Shown piece after piece: positions 1 to 7,605 of a stretch of DNA of 64,000 nt. The translations under genes were made by a program, and so were the position numbers. The notes beneath the pieces were generated by a model. That model searched no databases. It worked only from the letters and a program-made list of their open reading frames with translations, and was not told the DNA's origin. This DNA is from Saccharospirillum salsuginis (GTDB lineage Bacteria; Pseudomonadota; Gammaproteobacteria; Pseudomonadales; Natronospirillaceae). Each line of letters opens with the position of its first letter. The stretch's first letter is position 1. The DNA is taken from assembly GCF_014651855.1 (NCBI RefSeq), contig NZ_BMXR01000015.1, positions 53,755 to 117,754 on the forward strand, given 5' to 3'.

Positions 1-750
1 GCTGTGTCGGACATGACCGTCCCGGTCGAACCGTTGCACCCGGTCCGCCAGCTTCAGGCCCCGGTCGTTGTAGCCGTCCAGCGACCAGGTCGTGTTTTCC
101 ACCGGCACCACTTCGCCGTCGAAATAGCCGGTTTCCCAGGCCATTTCCGCGCAGGCGAAACTGCGGGCGGCGAATTCGTCGGCTTCCTCGCGATTGATGC
201 CGTAGCGTTGGGCCAGGTTTTCGGCGGTGCCACCCATGGAGCAGTCCGGCGCGGTGTCGATGGTCGCTTCCCACAGGAAATCGCGGAAATCGACCTGCCC
301 CATGCGGAAACCGGCACGGTGGGTGTAGGACGCCACCGGATTGCGCGACATCGATTCGGCCCCGGCGCAGAGCACCAGCTGGGCTTTGCCGAGTTTAATC
401 TGATCCGCCGCGGTCAGGATGGCTTCGAAACCGGTGCCGCACAGACGGTGCACCAGCAGGGCCGGGACGGACTGACGCACCCCGGCATACAAGCCGATGT
501 GGCGTGGCAGCAAATAGGCGTCGAAACTGGCTTGGGCGACGTTGCCGGCGATCACCGCGTCGACATCGGTCGCCGGGACCCCGCTTTCCTCGAACAGGGC
601 GCGGGCGGCGTAAATGCCAAGATCGGTCGGCGAAATGTCACGCAACTCGCCGCAATAGTCGGCGAAGGGTGTCCGGCGGCCGTCGACCAGCCAGATGTCG
701 TCGTATCGGGAGAGCAATGCACTGCGTTCGGAATCGGGATAGGCGGTCAT
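1..750 (-). CDS. Thiolase family protein (acetyl-CoA C-acyltransferase), C-terminus cut by window edge
   Basis: The minus strand is open from an ATG at 748-750 to base 1 (250 codons, no stop), so the C-terminal third or more is missing. The translation is a thiolase: the start region has VDGRRTPFADYCGEL, and the active-site cysteine is C104 in HRLCGTGFEA. It is followed by CAGAESMSRNP and SMGGTAENLAQRYGI, all standard thiolase blocks. Thiolases cleave 3-ketoacyl-CoA or condense acetyl-CoA; which one applies here cannot be read. The start overlaps the upstream crotonase stop by 4 nt (ATGA), so the two are translationally coupled and probably act in one acyl-CoA degradation route. A long open frame on the opposite strand is a shadow. 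Confidence 0.93.
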   Translation of the reverse strand, partial: MTAYPDSERSALLSRYDDIWLVDGRRTPFADYCGELRDISPTDLGIYAARALFEESGVPATDVDAVIAGNVAQASFDAYLLPRHIGLYAGVRQSVPALLVHRLCGTGFEAILTAADQIKLGKAQLVLCAGAESMSRNPVASYTHRAGFRMGQVDFRDFLWEATIDTAPDCSMGGTAENLAQRYGINREEADEFAARSFACAEMAWETGYFDGEVVPVENTTWSLDGYNDRGLKLADRVQRFDRDGHVRHS

Positions 751-1511
751 GAGTCTTTCTTCCTGTTCAGAAACTGGCCGATGCGGGTCTGGACGTCCGG
801 GTGGGTCTGGGTCATGCCGGCCACCAGGGATTCGGTGAACAGACCGTCGTCCATTGACATGCTGTCGATGCGGGCGACGGCGGTGACCATGGCCCAGTTG
901 GACAGCGGGGAATTCCGGGCGATGCTTTCGGCCAGTTCCCGTGCCTTGGCCTCGCCTTCGCCCTCGCCCGTGAGGTAGTGCGCCAGCCCCAGCCGCTCGC
1001 CCTCGGTGGCGTCCAGCGTGCGACCGGTCAGCATCATTTCCGTCATCCGTCCGCTGCCGATAACGTTCGCCACACGCACCGAAGCCCCGCCTCCGGTGAA
1101 AATGCCGTGGCGCCCTTCGGGCAGGCGAAAGTAGGTGGTCATTTCAGCGACCCGGACATGCGCGCAGGCCGCCAGCTCCAGCCCACCGCCGATGACGGCG
1201 CCTTTCAGCACCGCGACCACCGGCACGCCCGCCTCGTGAATCTTGCCGAACACCCGGTGCCACAGGCGCGAATGTCGTACCACGTCGAACGGCTCGCGCG
1301 CCTGATGCTCGGCCAGATCCAGACCGGCGCAGAAATTGTCGCCGGAACCGGTCAGCAACACGACGCGGATGCCCTCGTCCACCGGGTCGAACAGAGCTTC
1401 CAACTGCAACAGCAGATCATCGTTGATGGCATTGTGTTTGTCGGGCCGATTGAGCCGGATGTGGGCGATGCCGTCCATCCGCTCCATCGTGACCAGAGGC
1501 GTCTTGTTCAT
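747..1511 (-). CDS. Crotonase / enoyl-CoA hydratase family protein
   Basis: 254 residues, the normal crotonase length. LNRPDKHNAIN at the N-terminus, the oxyanion-hole segment GDNFCAGLDL and the second oxyanion loop KGAVIGGGLELA are typical. The usual hydratase acid/base glutamates are not both obvious (LPEGRHGIFTGGGASVRV), so the reaction could be hydration, isomerisation or hydrolysis of an enoyl-CoA. It is the first gene of a minus-strand unit with the thiolase (4-nt overlap), and it diverges from a TRAP transporter operon. One of two matching palindromes lies 83 nt upstream of its ATG, which suggests joint control with the transporter. The physiological substrate is unknown. Confidence 0.9.
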   Translation of the reverse strand: MNKTPLVTMERMDGIAHIRLNRPDKHNAINDDLLLQLEALFDPVDEGIRVVLLTGSGDNFCAGLDLAEHQAREPFDVVRHSRLWHRVFGKIHEAGVPVVAVLKGAVIGGGLELAACAHVRVAEMTTYFRLPEGRHGIFTGGGASVRVANVIGSGRMTEMMLTGRTLDATEGERLGLAHYLTGEGEGEAKARELAESIARNSPLSNWAMVTAVARIDSMSMDDGLFTESLVAGMTQTHPDVQTRIGQFLNRKKDS

Positions 1512-1593
1512 AGCGGTCGGGCCTGGTTGTTGTGGGTGGTTCCGGACGGGGAAGGTCTTCCCGTCGTTGACTGACTTTCAAACTAGCCGATTT

Positions 1594-1612
1594 TTGTTGT
1601 ACCTGTAAACAA
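1594..1612. promoter_or_regulatory. Palindromic operator candidate, copy 1 (TTGTT-N9-AACAA)
   Basis: A 19-bp element, TTGTT GTACCTGTA AACAA, with an interrupted dyad. Its partner at 1745-1763 has the same arms and spacing (TTGTT ATAGACATA AACAA) and also shares TA at positions 7-8 or 12-13 of the element. This copy is 83 nt upstream of the crotonase ATG. A MarR-family regulator lies at the end of the divergent TRAP operon and is the obvious candidate ligand. That link is inference. Confidence 0.55.
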
Positions 1613-1744
1613 TTAATTTTTATAACAATTGGCAACAAAAATGCCCGCGCCTCGACTATTTGATGAAAATCAAGGACATAAGGCCTTATACAAAGCTATA
1701 TCAGATGTCATTCCAGCCGAACCAAGAACAACACCAAGCGATTT

Positions 1745-1763
1745 TTGTTATAGACATAAACAA
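1745..1763. promoter_or_regulatory. Palindromic operator candidate, copy 2 (TTGTT-N9-AACAA)
   Basis: Second copy of the 19-bp dyad, 116 nt upstream of the dctP-type ATG. Its flank is also shared with copy 1: both are preceded by GATTT. Two matched sites, one nearer each divergent gene, fit a single regulator controlling both operons. Confidence 0.55.
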
Positions 1764-1878
1764 TATATGACATAAACTAGATCCCACGATGGTCACCGAC
1801 CTTCGACGTCGCGACACGAATTGCAACGCCCCGTCTGCGGGGAGTGAAAGAACAAGTCCAATAAACGAGGTTTAAGCG

Positions 1879-3009
1879 ATGATTAGGAAGACGCTGTTAT
1901 CCACCCTGCCCCTGGTGCTGGCCGCGGCCGCCACCCTGGGCCAGCCCGCCCTGGCCAAAGAACTGCGCCTGGCGCCGGGTACTCCACCCGCGCACCCGGG
2001 CCATACTCCCCTGTTCACGTCTTTCCAGACCGGACTGGATGAACGCACCGACGGTGAGCTGACCGGCCGCATTCTCGGCACCGAAGTGGTCAACCTCGGC
2101 AACATGCGCACCGCCATCCGCAGCGGCCTGGCCGACGCCGGCATGTTCCTGCCCGCCTACTTCCCGGCCGACCTGCCGGAAATCAACCTGGTCGGCAACC
2201 TGTCGTTCATGGGCTCCAATTCGCAGGCGATGGGCGCGGCCATGACCGAGTACATCGTCACTTGCGGCGACTGCCAGAAAGAACTGGCGCAACTGGGCGT
2301 CGTCTATACCAGCAGCCATTCCAGCGACCTATATCAATTGCTGACCACCAAACCGGTCCGTGACCTGGACGACCTGAAAGGCCTGCGCCTGCGTGCCGGC
2401 GGCCCGCAATTCTCTCGCTGGGCGGACTCGGTCGGCGCCACCGGTTCCAACATCTCGGTCGGCGAAACCTTCGAAGCCATCTCACAGGGCGTACTGGACG
2501 GCACCATCGCCTCCACCGCCGACCTGATCTCCTTCCGCCTGGACGACGTGGTCAAATACGTCACCACGGTCAAGCTCGGTACCTACCACTCCACCATCTC
2601 GCACGCCATCGGCCGCAAGACCTGGGCGGATTTGAGTGAAGACCAGCGCCGTACCCTGGCCGAAGCCTCCTCCTACTCAAGCGCCCTCGCCACACAGCGC
2701 TGGGCACACGAAATGCCAAGCCAGGCCGAAGCCGCCGCCAAAGACAGCGGCATCGAATTCCTGCAACCGAGCCAGGCCCTGGTCGACGCCACTAACCGGT
2801 TCGCCGAGGACGACCTGGACACCGTCATCAGCGAGGCTGAATCCCGCTACGGCATGAGCGACGTCGCCGCCAAACTCGAGCGCTTCCAGTCCCTGGTGGA
2901 CAAATGGACCGACTACGCCGAATCCGTCGACAACGACCCGGAACAGATCGCCAACGAGGTCAATCGCCAGGTTTGGAGTCAGGTCGACTTTGGTAGCTAT
3001 GGGATTTAA
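1879..3009 (+). CDS. TRAP transporter substrate-binding protein (DctP family)
   Basis: 376 residues. A cleavable signal peptide (IRKTLLSTLPLVLAAAATLG, then cleavage near ALAKE) exports it to the periplasm, where it should bind a carboxylate-type solute and deliver it to the membrane subunits encoded next. The family hallmark region is present: LKGLRLRAGGPQFSRWADSV contains the arginine that usually contacts the substrate carboxylate, followed by ISVGETFEAISQGVLDGT. It is first in the order P-Q-M typical of TRAP operons. A GAGG ribosome-binding site precedes the ATG. The ligand cannot be told from the sequence; the divergent crotonase/thiolase pair suggests an organic acid degraded through CoA esters. 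Confidence 0.92.
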   Translation: MIRKTLLSTLPLVLAAAATLGQPALAKELRLAPGTPPAHPGHTPLFTSFQTGLDERTDGELTGRILGTEVVNLGNMRTAIRSGLADAGMFLPAYFPADLPEINLVGNLSFMGSNSQAMGAAMTEYIVTCGDCQKELAQLGVVYTSSHSSDLYQLLTTKPVRDLDDLKGLRLRAGGPQFSRWADSVGATGSNISVGETFEAISQGVLDGTIASTADLISFRLDDVVKYVTTVKLGTYHSTISHAIGRKTWADLSEDQRRTLAEASSYSSALATQRWAHEMPSQAEAAAKDSGIEFLQPSQALVDATNRFAEDDLDTVISEAESRYGMSDVAAKLERFQSLVDKWTDYAESVDNDPEQIANEVNRQVWSQVDFGSYGI

Positions 3010-3101
3010 GCCAGTGGTTGGTGTAGTGCCAATGGCCTCAGAGGGTTGATTGATTCTTGGTGCCAGGGAACCCGCGCCGAATACCGGGGTGGTCCGTAAA
3101 C

Positions 3102-3215
3102 GTAGGGTGGGCAATGCCCACCATGGAAGGAGACACAGGCTCCGGTCTGTCTTTTGGCTGAACATGACCTTTGGTGACCCGAGCCCTACACGCTGGTGGG
3201 CCGTGCCCACCCTAC
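3102..3215. repeat. REPIN-like inverted pair, family 1 (GTAGGGTGGGC)
   Basis: Two facing copies of a GTAG-headed hairpin, GTAGGGTGGGCA-A-TGCCCACC at 3102-3123 and its inverse at 3194-3215, with about 70 bp between. It fills the gap between the binding-protein gene and the small permease gene of the TRAP operon. GTAG heads and paired inverted copies are typical of REP elements mobilised by RAYT (TnpA-REP) proteins. Other copies of this family are at 26378, 33368, 53098 and 55116. Confidence 0.8.
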
Positions 3216-3251
3216 TTGCCATCTAGATCGATCACCACAACGGAGACACCC

Positions 3252-3755
3252 ATGAACTGGCTATTCAAACTGACGGACCGAACCACCGCCGGGTTGGCTC
3301 TTTTGGGCACCCTCGGTGTGGCCGCCATGATGGTGCACGTCACGCTCGACGTCATCGCGCGTACGCTCTGGTCCGTCTCCATACCGGCCACGCTCGAAAT
3401 CGTCACGCGTTACTACATGATCACCCTCGCCCTGCTGCCGCTTGGCTGGGTCGAATGGAAACGCCAGATGATCACCGTCGAACTGTTCACCGGACTGTTC
3501 GGACAACAGGGCGTGAAAATCATCGACGCCCTCGTCGCCATACTCTCCGCCGTGGTCTACATCGCCTTCACCCAGGCCACCTGGATCAAAGCCGTGGAAC
3601 AATACGAACTCGGCGCCTACGTCATGTCGCTCAACTTCCCGATGCCCGTCTGGCCCACCTACTTCGTATTGCCGCTGGCGTTCGCGCTCGCCACCCTGGT
3701 CAGCGTGGTTCGCATTCCACAGCTGTTTATCACACCGCCCAAGACTGATTCATAG
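3252..3755 (+). CDS. TRAP transporter small permease (DctQ family)
   Basis: 167 residues with four predicted membrane helices (starting about residues 15, 48, 88 and 130). This is the normal size and layout of the DctQ subunit, which couples to the large permease in the inner membrane. The open frame extends upstream to 3171 but through the REP element. The ATG at 3252, preceded by CGGAGACACC, gives the usual short N-terminus MNWLFKLTDRTTAG. The large permease gene begins 8 nt after the stop. Confidence 0.9.
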   Translation: MNWLFKLTDRTTAGLALLGTLGVAAMMVHVTLDVIARTLWSVSIPATLEIVTRYYMITLALLPLGWVEWKRQMITVELFTGLFGQQGVKIIDALVAILSAVVYIAFTQATWIKAVEQYELGAYVMSLNFPMPVWPTYFVLPLAFALATLVSVVRIPQLFITPPKTDS

Positions 3756-3763
3756 GAAACACC

Positions 3764-5062
3764 ATGTCGATTGAAGTTGGGTTTTACGGTCTGCTGATCC
3801 TGCTCGGCCTGCTCGCTTTGCGCGTGCCGGTCGCCGTCGCCCTGATCACCGTCTCGCTCGGGGGTCTGTCGTTCATGCTCGACTGGAGCACCGCCATCGG
3901 CATGCTCTCGTCCACGCCTTACGACTTTATCGCCAAATGGACGCTCAGCGCCGTACCCATGTTCCTGCTGATGGGCTTCATCAGCTACCACTCCGGTCTG
4001 ACCGACGGCCTGTTCAACGCCGCCAAGGTTGTCTTCCGCTGGCTGCCCGGCGGGCTCGCCATTTCCAGCATCTTCGCCAGCTCCAGTTTCGCCGCCGTCA
4101 GCGGTTCCTCGCTCGCCTGCGCCGCCGCCATGGGTCGCATCGCCATCCCGGAAATGGTGCGCAGCGGCTACAAACCCAGCTTCGCCTGCGGCACCATCGC
4201 CGCCGGGGGCACCATCGGCGCCCTGATTCCGCCCAGCATCCTGATGATCGTCTACGGCGTCTTCGCCCAGGTCTCCATCACCCAGGTCTTCCTCGGTGGC
4301 ATCACCATCGGCCTGATGACCGCGCTCAGCTACAGCGTCGTCATCCTCATCGTCAGTTGGCTGCGACCCGACATCGCTCCACGCGTCGAAGCCGGCACCG
4401 GCGACTACAGCGTCCGCCAGGCCCTGCTCGAAATCTGGCCGGTTCTCGTCCTCGGGGTCCTCGTCTTCGGCGGCCTGTTCAGCGGCTTCTTCACCGCCAC
4501 CGAAGCCGGCGCTATCGGCGCGGCCGGAGCACTGCTCATCGCCGGCGTTCTCGGCCGCCTGAACCGCAACCTGATCAAAACCTCCCTGCTGGAAACCCTC
4601 TCCACCACCGCCTCACTGCTCATCATCGGCGTCGGCGCCAGCATGTTCACCCTCTTCCTCAGCCTGAGCGGTCTCGCCGGCTTTATCTCCGACGCCGTCT
4701 CCGGCTGGGACGCCAGCTACCTCCAACTCATGCTCATCGTCGTCGTCATCTACCTCCTGCTCGGCCTGTTCATGGAACCTTTCGGCGCCATGCTCATCAC
4801 ACTGCCGATCTTCCTGCCCATCTTCGAACAGTACGACATCAGCCTGATCTGGTTCGGCGTCCTACTGGTAAAACTGCTGGAGATCGGCATGATTACGCCG
4901 CCGGTCGGGATGAACATCTTCGTGATTCGCGGGGTGGCATCGCAGTACGCCTCCCTGGTGGATATATTCAAAGGAGTCAGTTATTACCTGGTGGCGGATA
5001 TTGTTGTGGTGTCGCTGGTGATTTTCTTTCCGGGGTTGGTTTTGTTTCTTACGAGTGGGTAG
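3764..5062 (+). CDS. TRAP transporter large permease (DctM family)
   Basis: 432 residues and highly hydrophobic, about 12 membrane segments. This is the ion-coupled transport subunit of the TRAP system. Family signatures visible are VPMFLLMGFISYHSGLTDGLF, FAAVSGSSLACAAAMGRIAIPEM, GGTIGALIPPSILMIVYG and EIGMITPPVGMN. It forms an operon with the binding protein and small permease. Its stop codon (TAG, 5060-5062) lies inside the GTAG head of a repeat element that begins at 5059, so the extreme C-terminus may have been reset by repeat insertion. Confidence 0.93.
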   Translation: MSIEVGFYGLLILLGLLALRVPVAVALITVSLGGLSFMLDWSTAIGMLSSTPYDFIAKWTLSAVPMFLLMGFISYHSGLTDGLFNAAKVVFRWLPGGLAISSIFASSSFAAVSGSSLACAAAMGRIAIPEMVRSGYKPSFACGTIAAGGTIGALIPPSILMIVYGVFAQVSITQVFLGGITIGLMTALSYSVVILIVSWLRPDIAPRVEAGTGDYSVRQALLEIWPVLVLGVLVFGGLFSGFFTATEAGAIGAAGALLIAGVLGRLNRNLIKTSLLETLSTTASLLIIGVGASMFTLFLSLSGLAGFISDAVSGWDASYLQLMLIVVVIYLLLGLFMEPFGAMLITLPIFLPIFEQYDISLIWFGVLLVKLLEIGMITPPVGMNIFVIRGVASQYASLVDIFKGVSYYLVADIVVVSLVIFFPGLVLFLTSG

Positions 5063-5104
5063 GTTGGGATGTTGGATTACGCGCTTCGCGCTAATCCAAC
5101 CTAC
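5059..5104. repeat. GTAG-headed REP-like hairpin (GTTGGATTA family)
   Basis: GTAGGTTGG at the left and CCAACCTAC at the right enclose a hairpin, GTTGGATTA...TAATCCAAC with a GCGC-TTC-GCGC tip. The left GTAG supplies the stop codon of the TRAP large permease gene. Its position just after the operon means it could also serve as a transcription attenuator. It is a third GTAG-headed family, distinct in sequence from the GTAGGGTGGGC and GTAGGGCAGAAG families. Confidence 0.75.
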
Positions 5105-5137
5105 TTCTTAAGCTTAATTGGGTGGCACATTGGGCTA

Positions 5138-5250
5138 GTGGTAGGGGCCGGGTATGCTGTGGAGGGGACATCTGAGGCAGGATGCCGAAGCTAAGCGCCC
5201 ATGGATGGGTTTACAGCGGTCCCCGGAACAGCATACCCGGCCCCTACCAC
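5138..5250 (+). repeat. Variable-stem/conserved-loop hairpin element, copy A
   Basis: Perfect 23-bp inverted arms (5138-5160 and 5228-5250) enclose a 67-nt interior. The interior contains TCTGAGGCAGGATGCCGAAG and CCCATGGATGGG, each able to fold into its own small hairpin. The interior matches copies B (32990-33104, opposite strand) and C (33424-33536), but the arms do not match those copies at all. It sits between the TRAP operon and the MarR gene. Confidence 0.8.
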
Positions 5251-5366
5251 GGGTTCAGCCACAAAAGCGGCAACCCAACCACGAACACAAACGACTGACA
5301 GAGAAAGATGATGATACAATGCCGAAATTGATGAAGACCGCATTCGACCCGATCTCCGGAGTATCA

Positions 5367-5816
5367 ATGAGCCGAGAACGCAACGACATCGACTACACCA
5401 TGCTCAACTCACTGGTCGGCTACCGCCTGCGCCGCGCCCAGCTCGCCTACTTCGAAAACTTCACCGCCACCTGCACCGAGCAAGGCGTCACCCCCGGGCT
5501 GTTCGGCATCCTCGCCATCGTCTACCACAACCCCGGCCTCACCCAGACCGCCGTCGCCCAGGCCATCGAAACCGACCGTTCCGCCATGGTCGCCGCCGTC
5601 GACAAACTCGAAAAACTCGGCCTCATCGAACGTCGCCCCGCCGAAAACGACCGCCGCTCCTACGCCCTCTTCCTTACCGGCCACGGCATAACCTTCACCG
5701 AAAATCTGCACAGGAAAGTACTCAAGCACGAAGCCCATTTCGAGGAAGTCATGAAAGACGGCGAGAAGGATTGGCTGCTCGACCTGCTCACCCGCATCAT
5801 CGACCTGGATCGATAA
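5367..5816 (+). CDS. MarR family transcriptional regulator
   Basis: 149 residues from the ATG at 5367, which has a GGAG five bases upstream. An alternative ATG at 5319 would add 16 residues; the open frame further upstream runs through a repeat. The winged-helix core is clear: PGLFGILAIVYHNPGLTQTAVAQAIE, then DRSAMVAAVDKLEKLGLIERR and ENDRRSYALFLT (recognition helix and wing). MarR proteins usually repress nearby catabolic or transport genes and are relieved by small aromatic or acyl-CoA ligands. Lying after the TRAP operon, it is the likely binder of the TTGTT-N9-AACAA sites at 1594 and 1745. Its 3' end overlaps the convergent SixA-CHAD gene by 20 nt. Confidence 0.88.
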   Translation: MSRERNDIDYTMLNSLVGYRLRRAQLAYFENFTATCTEQGVTPGLFGILAIVYHNPGLTQTAVAQAIETDRSAMVAAVDKLEKLGLIERRPAENDRRSYALFLTGHGITFTENLHRKVLKHEAHFEEVMKDGEKDWLLDLLTRIIDLDR

Positions 5817-7182
5817 CGAAATCGCCGAACGGGTCCATCGCCAAAATGGCTTGACGCTCCCGCGTCTTGGCCGTGGACAGGTCCTTCAGCAGCTTGCGCA
5901 ACCCCGGTTTGGCCGCTTTCGTTTGCTCCTGAAACGATTGCAGGTACTGCAACTGCACGGTCAGATCCTGTAATTGGCCGAAGCGCTTTTGCCGCTGCTT
6001 GAGCGCCTTCATGCGCCTCCCTTTCGGATCGACCACCAGTTCCAGCAGATAGCGCAGTTTTTTCAACAGTTTGCGCAGTTCATGAAAATCGCCGTCCGGT
6101 GATGCCTCGGTCAACGACTCGAGTCGCCGATCGTGTTCGGCCACAAGCTCATCGACCGCGTCCTGGACCGATTTTAGCGTTACCGCTTTCGCCGCCTTCT
6201 CGAAATCCGCAGAGTCGAGAAAGGCTCGCCAGCTGTCCATCCGCTCCCGGTGTTGCTGACTGTTCAATCGTTCGAGCAAGGCCTGGTGCTGATCGTTTCG
6301 TTTCAATGTGAACGCGTCGAAGAGCTTCAGTTCGATCAGCGCTTTTCGATAGACGGTCTCTTTTTCCCAGTCACGAAGGCGCATCAGCAATACATCGAGG
6401 TCACGCAGTTCACTGGTGGCTTGCGCCTCGTTCTTCAATGCCTTCAGTTGCCGCTTCAACGGCTTGTTGCGTTGCAAACGCAGCAAGGCCTGTCCCACCG
6501 ATCGGCTGCGCCGCAAATGGGTCCGGTACTGGTGCATGAATTCGGGATCGGCTCCGACACGCACGCCCGGTTCAAGCGCTCCGATCATGTCGGATTGATA
6601 GCGCAGCAACGCCCGGGTCCGCTTCAGCAATTTATGTGCATGCACGCCTTTGGGTTTCAGCGGGCGCCGTTTCTTGAACGTCTTGTAGTCGACCCAGGCC
6701 GGGATCAGTTGATGGGTGATCGAAGCGCAACAGGGAGCGAGCTCGGCCCACCGATCGATCCGCAGTCGCAGCCTGACCAGGGCACAGGTTGGCAACGCCG
6801 GTAACGGTTCGTTGGCGAGCCGATTGGCCAGATCCAGCAGTGCCGGATTATGGCCGACCAGAGTAATCTCCTCAACGGTTCTGTCCTCGGCCAGCCAATG
6901 CCAGAGGTCGTCGGCATCGAATGTGTAGAGGTCGTCATCGTACTGAACGGTGTGGGTACGGTCGGCGAGGTCGGCGTGGTCCAGCAGAAAGCGCACAGTA
7001 TCCGCCGTCCGACGAGCGGGGCTGGCATGAAGTTCCGAGTCGAACGCACCGCTAGCGTGCATCACCGGTGCCATGAAACCGACTTGCTTTCGACCCCGCC
7101 TGCCCAGGGGCCGATCCCGATCATCCAGTTGGTCATCGTCCCAGCTGGATTTGGCGTGACGTATCAGGGTGAGGTATTTCAC
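5797..7182 (-). CDS. Fusion of SixA-type histidine phosphatase and CHAD domain
   Basis: 461 residues from a GTG at 7180-7182, which is preceded by AGGAGGG at ideal spacing and gives the typical SixA start MKYLTLIRHAKSSW. An ATG nine codons upstream has no such site. Residues about 1-160 are a phosphohistidine phosphatase domain: the catalytic RHAKSS motif has H9, followed by SPARRTADTV and LVGHNPAL. Residues about 180-460 are a CHAD domain (conserved histidine alpha-helical domain), seen in VHAHKLLKRTRALLRYQS, HQYRTHLRRSRS and FHELRKLLKKLRYLLELV. CHAD domains bind polyphosphate, so the protein may act on phosphorylated targets at polyphosphate granules (inference). The gene converges on marR. 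Confidence 0.88.
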   Translation of the reverse strand: MKYLTLIRHAKSSWDDDQLDDRDRPLGRRGRKQVGFMAPVMHASGAFDSELHASPARRTADTVRFLLDHADLADRTHTVQYDDDLYTFDADDLWHWLAEDRTVEEITLVGHNPALLDLANRLANEPLPALPTCALVRLRLRIDRWAELAPCCASITHQLIPAWVDYKTFKKRRPLKPKGVHAHKLLKRTRALLRYQSDMIGALEPGVRVGADPEFMHQYRTHLRRSRSVGQALLRLQRNKPLKRQLKALKNEAQATSELRDLDVLLMRLRDWEKETVYRKALIELKLFDAFTLKRNDQHQALLERLNSQQHRERMDSWRAFLDSADFEKAAKAVTLKSVQDAVDELVAEHDRRLESLTEASPDGDFHELRKLLKKLRYLLELVVDPKGRRMKALKQRQKRFGQLQDLTVQLQYLQSFQEQTKAAKPGLRKLLKDLSTAKTRERQAILAMDPFGDFVIDPGR

Positions 7183-7605
7183 GACGCCCTCCTGTGTAAC
7201 AAGGTTCAAGACCTCAAGGGAGCCATTCCAATCTAGCAGGCTCGGACGTCTTGTCAGTTATTTTTACACACCCCGCTTGCGGCGTTCCGATCCAACCTCA
7301 CATAACACTGATCAGGTGATTGATACTGAAAAGGAAACCGTTCCACGGCCTGAAATATGCAGCTTCACCGACCGGTTGAAGAGCGGGCTGATGCCCGGGT
7401 TGGATATGGAAGCCAGGCAGGAGAGCCGGCGGTTCAACCTGACCAGGAGCCTCTTCAGCCGTCTCAGGGGTACGACAAGGACGTCGTTATCCCCTGCCCA
7501 TGGACGACTCGACATCAAGGGATGCGATCACCCACCTTACCGGTAGTTGAGCGGTCGGTATTCGGGCGTTTCCGTGTCACCCTGTGAATAACCGAGGTCC
7601 AGACC
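7183..7605. other. Intergenic region, 423 bp, no gene recognised
   Basis: This lies between the divergent SixA-CHAD and CSLREA genes. Several short frames are open but none has a recognisable motif or ribosome-binding site. The segment 7255-7275 (GTTATTTTTACAC) is AT-rich and may hold promoter elements. Nothing else is seen. Confidence 0.4.

Larger units (their letters stand above)
1512..1878. promoter_or_regulatory. Divergent promoter region between crotonase and TRAP operons
   Basis: 367 bp without a gene, clearly more AT-rich than its neighbours between about 1580 and 1780. It carries two copies of a TTGTT-N9-AACAA palindrome, described separately. It also has a 9-bp direct repeat, GACATAAAC, at 1753-1761 and 1769-1777. 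Promoters for both divergent operons should lie here. No individual -35/-10 pair is assigned with confidence. Confidence 0.6.

Noticed and set aside
4..978. Long plus-strand open frame (324 codons) at the left edge
   Set aside because: It is antisense to the thiolase and crotonase genes, which carry clear family motifs; its own translation has no recognisable domain.
3937..5094. Long arginine-rich frame inside the TRAP permease gene
   Set aside because: Frame-shifted shadow of a GC-rich membrane protein; no motif or independent start.
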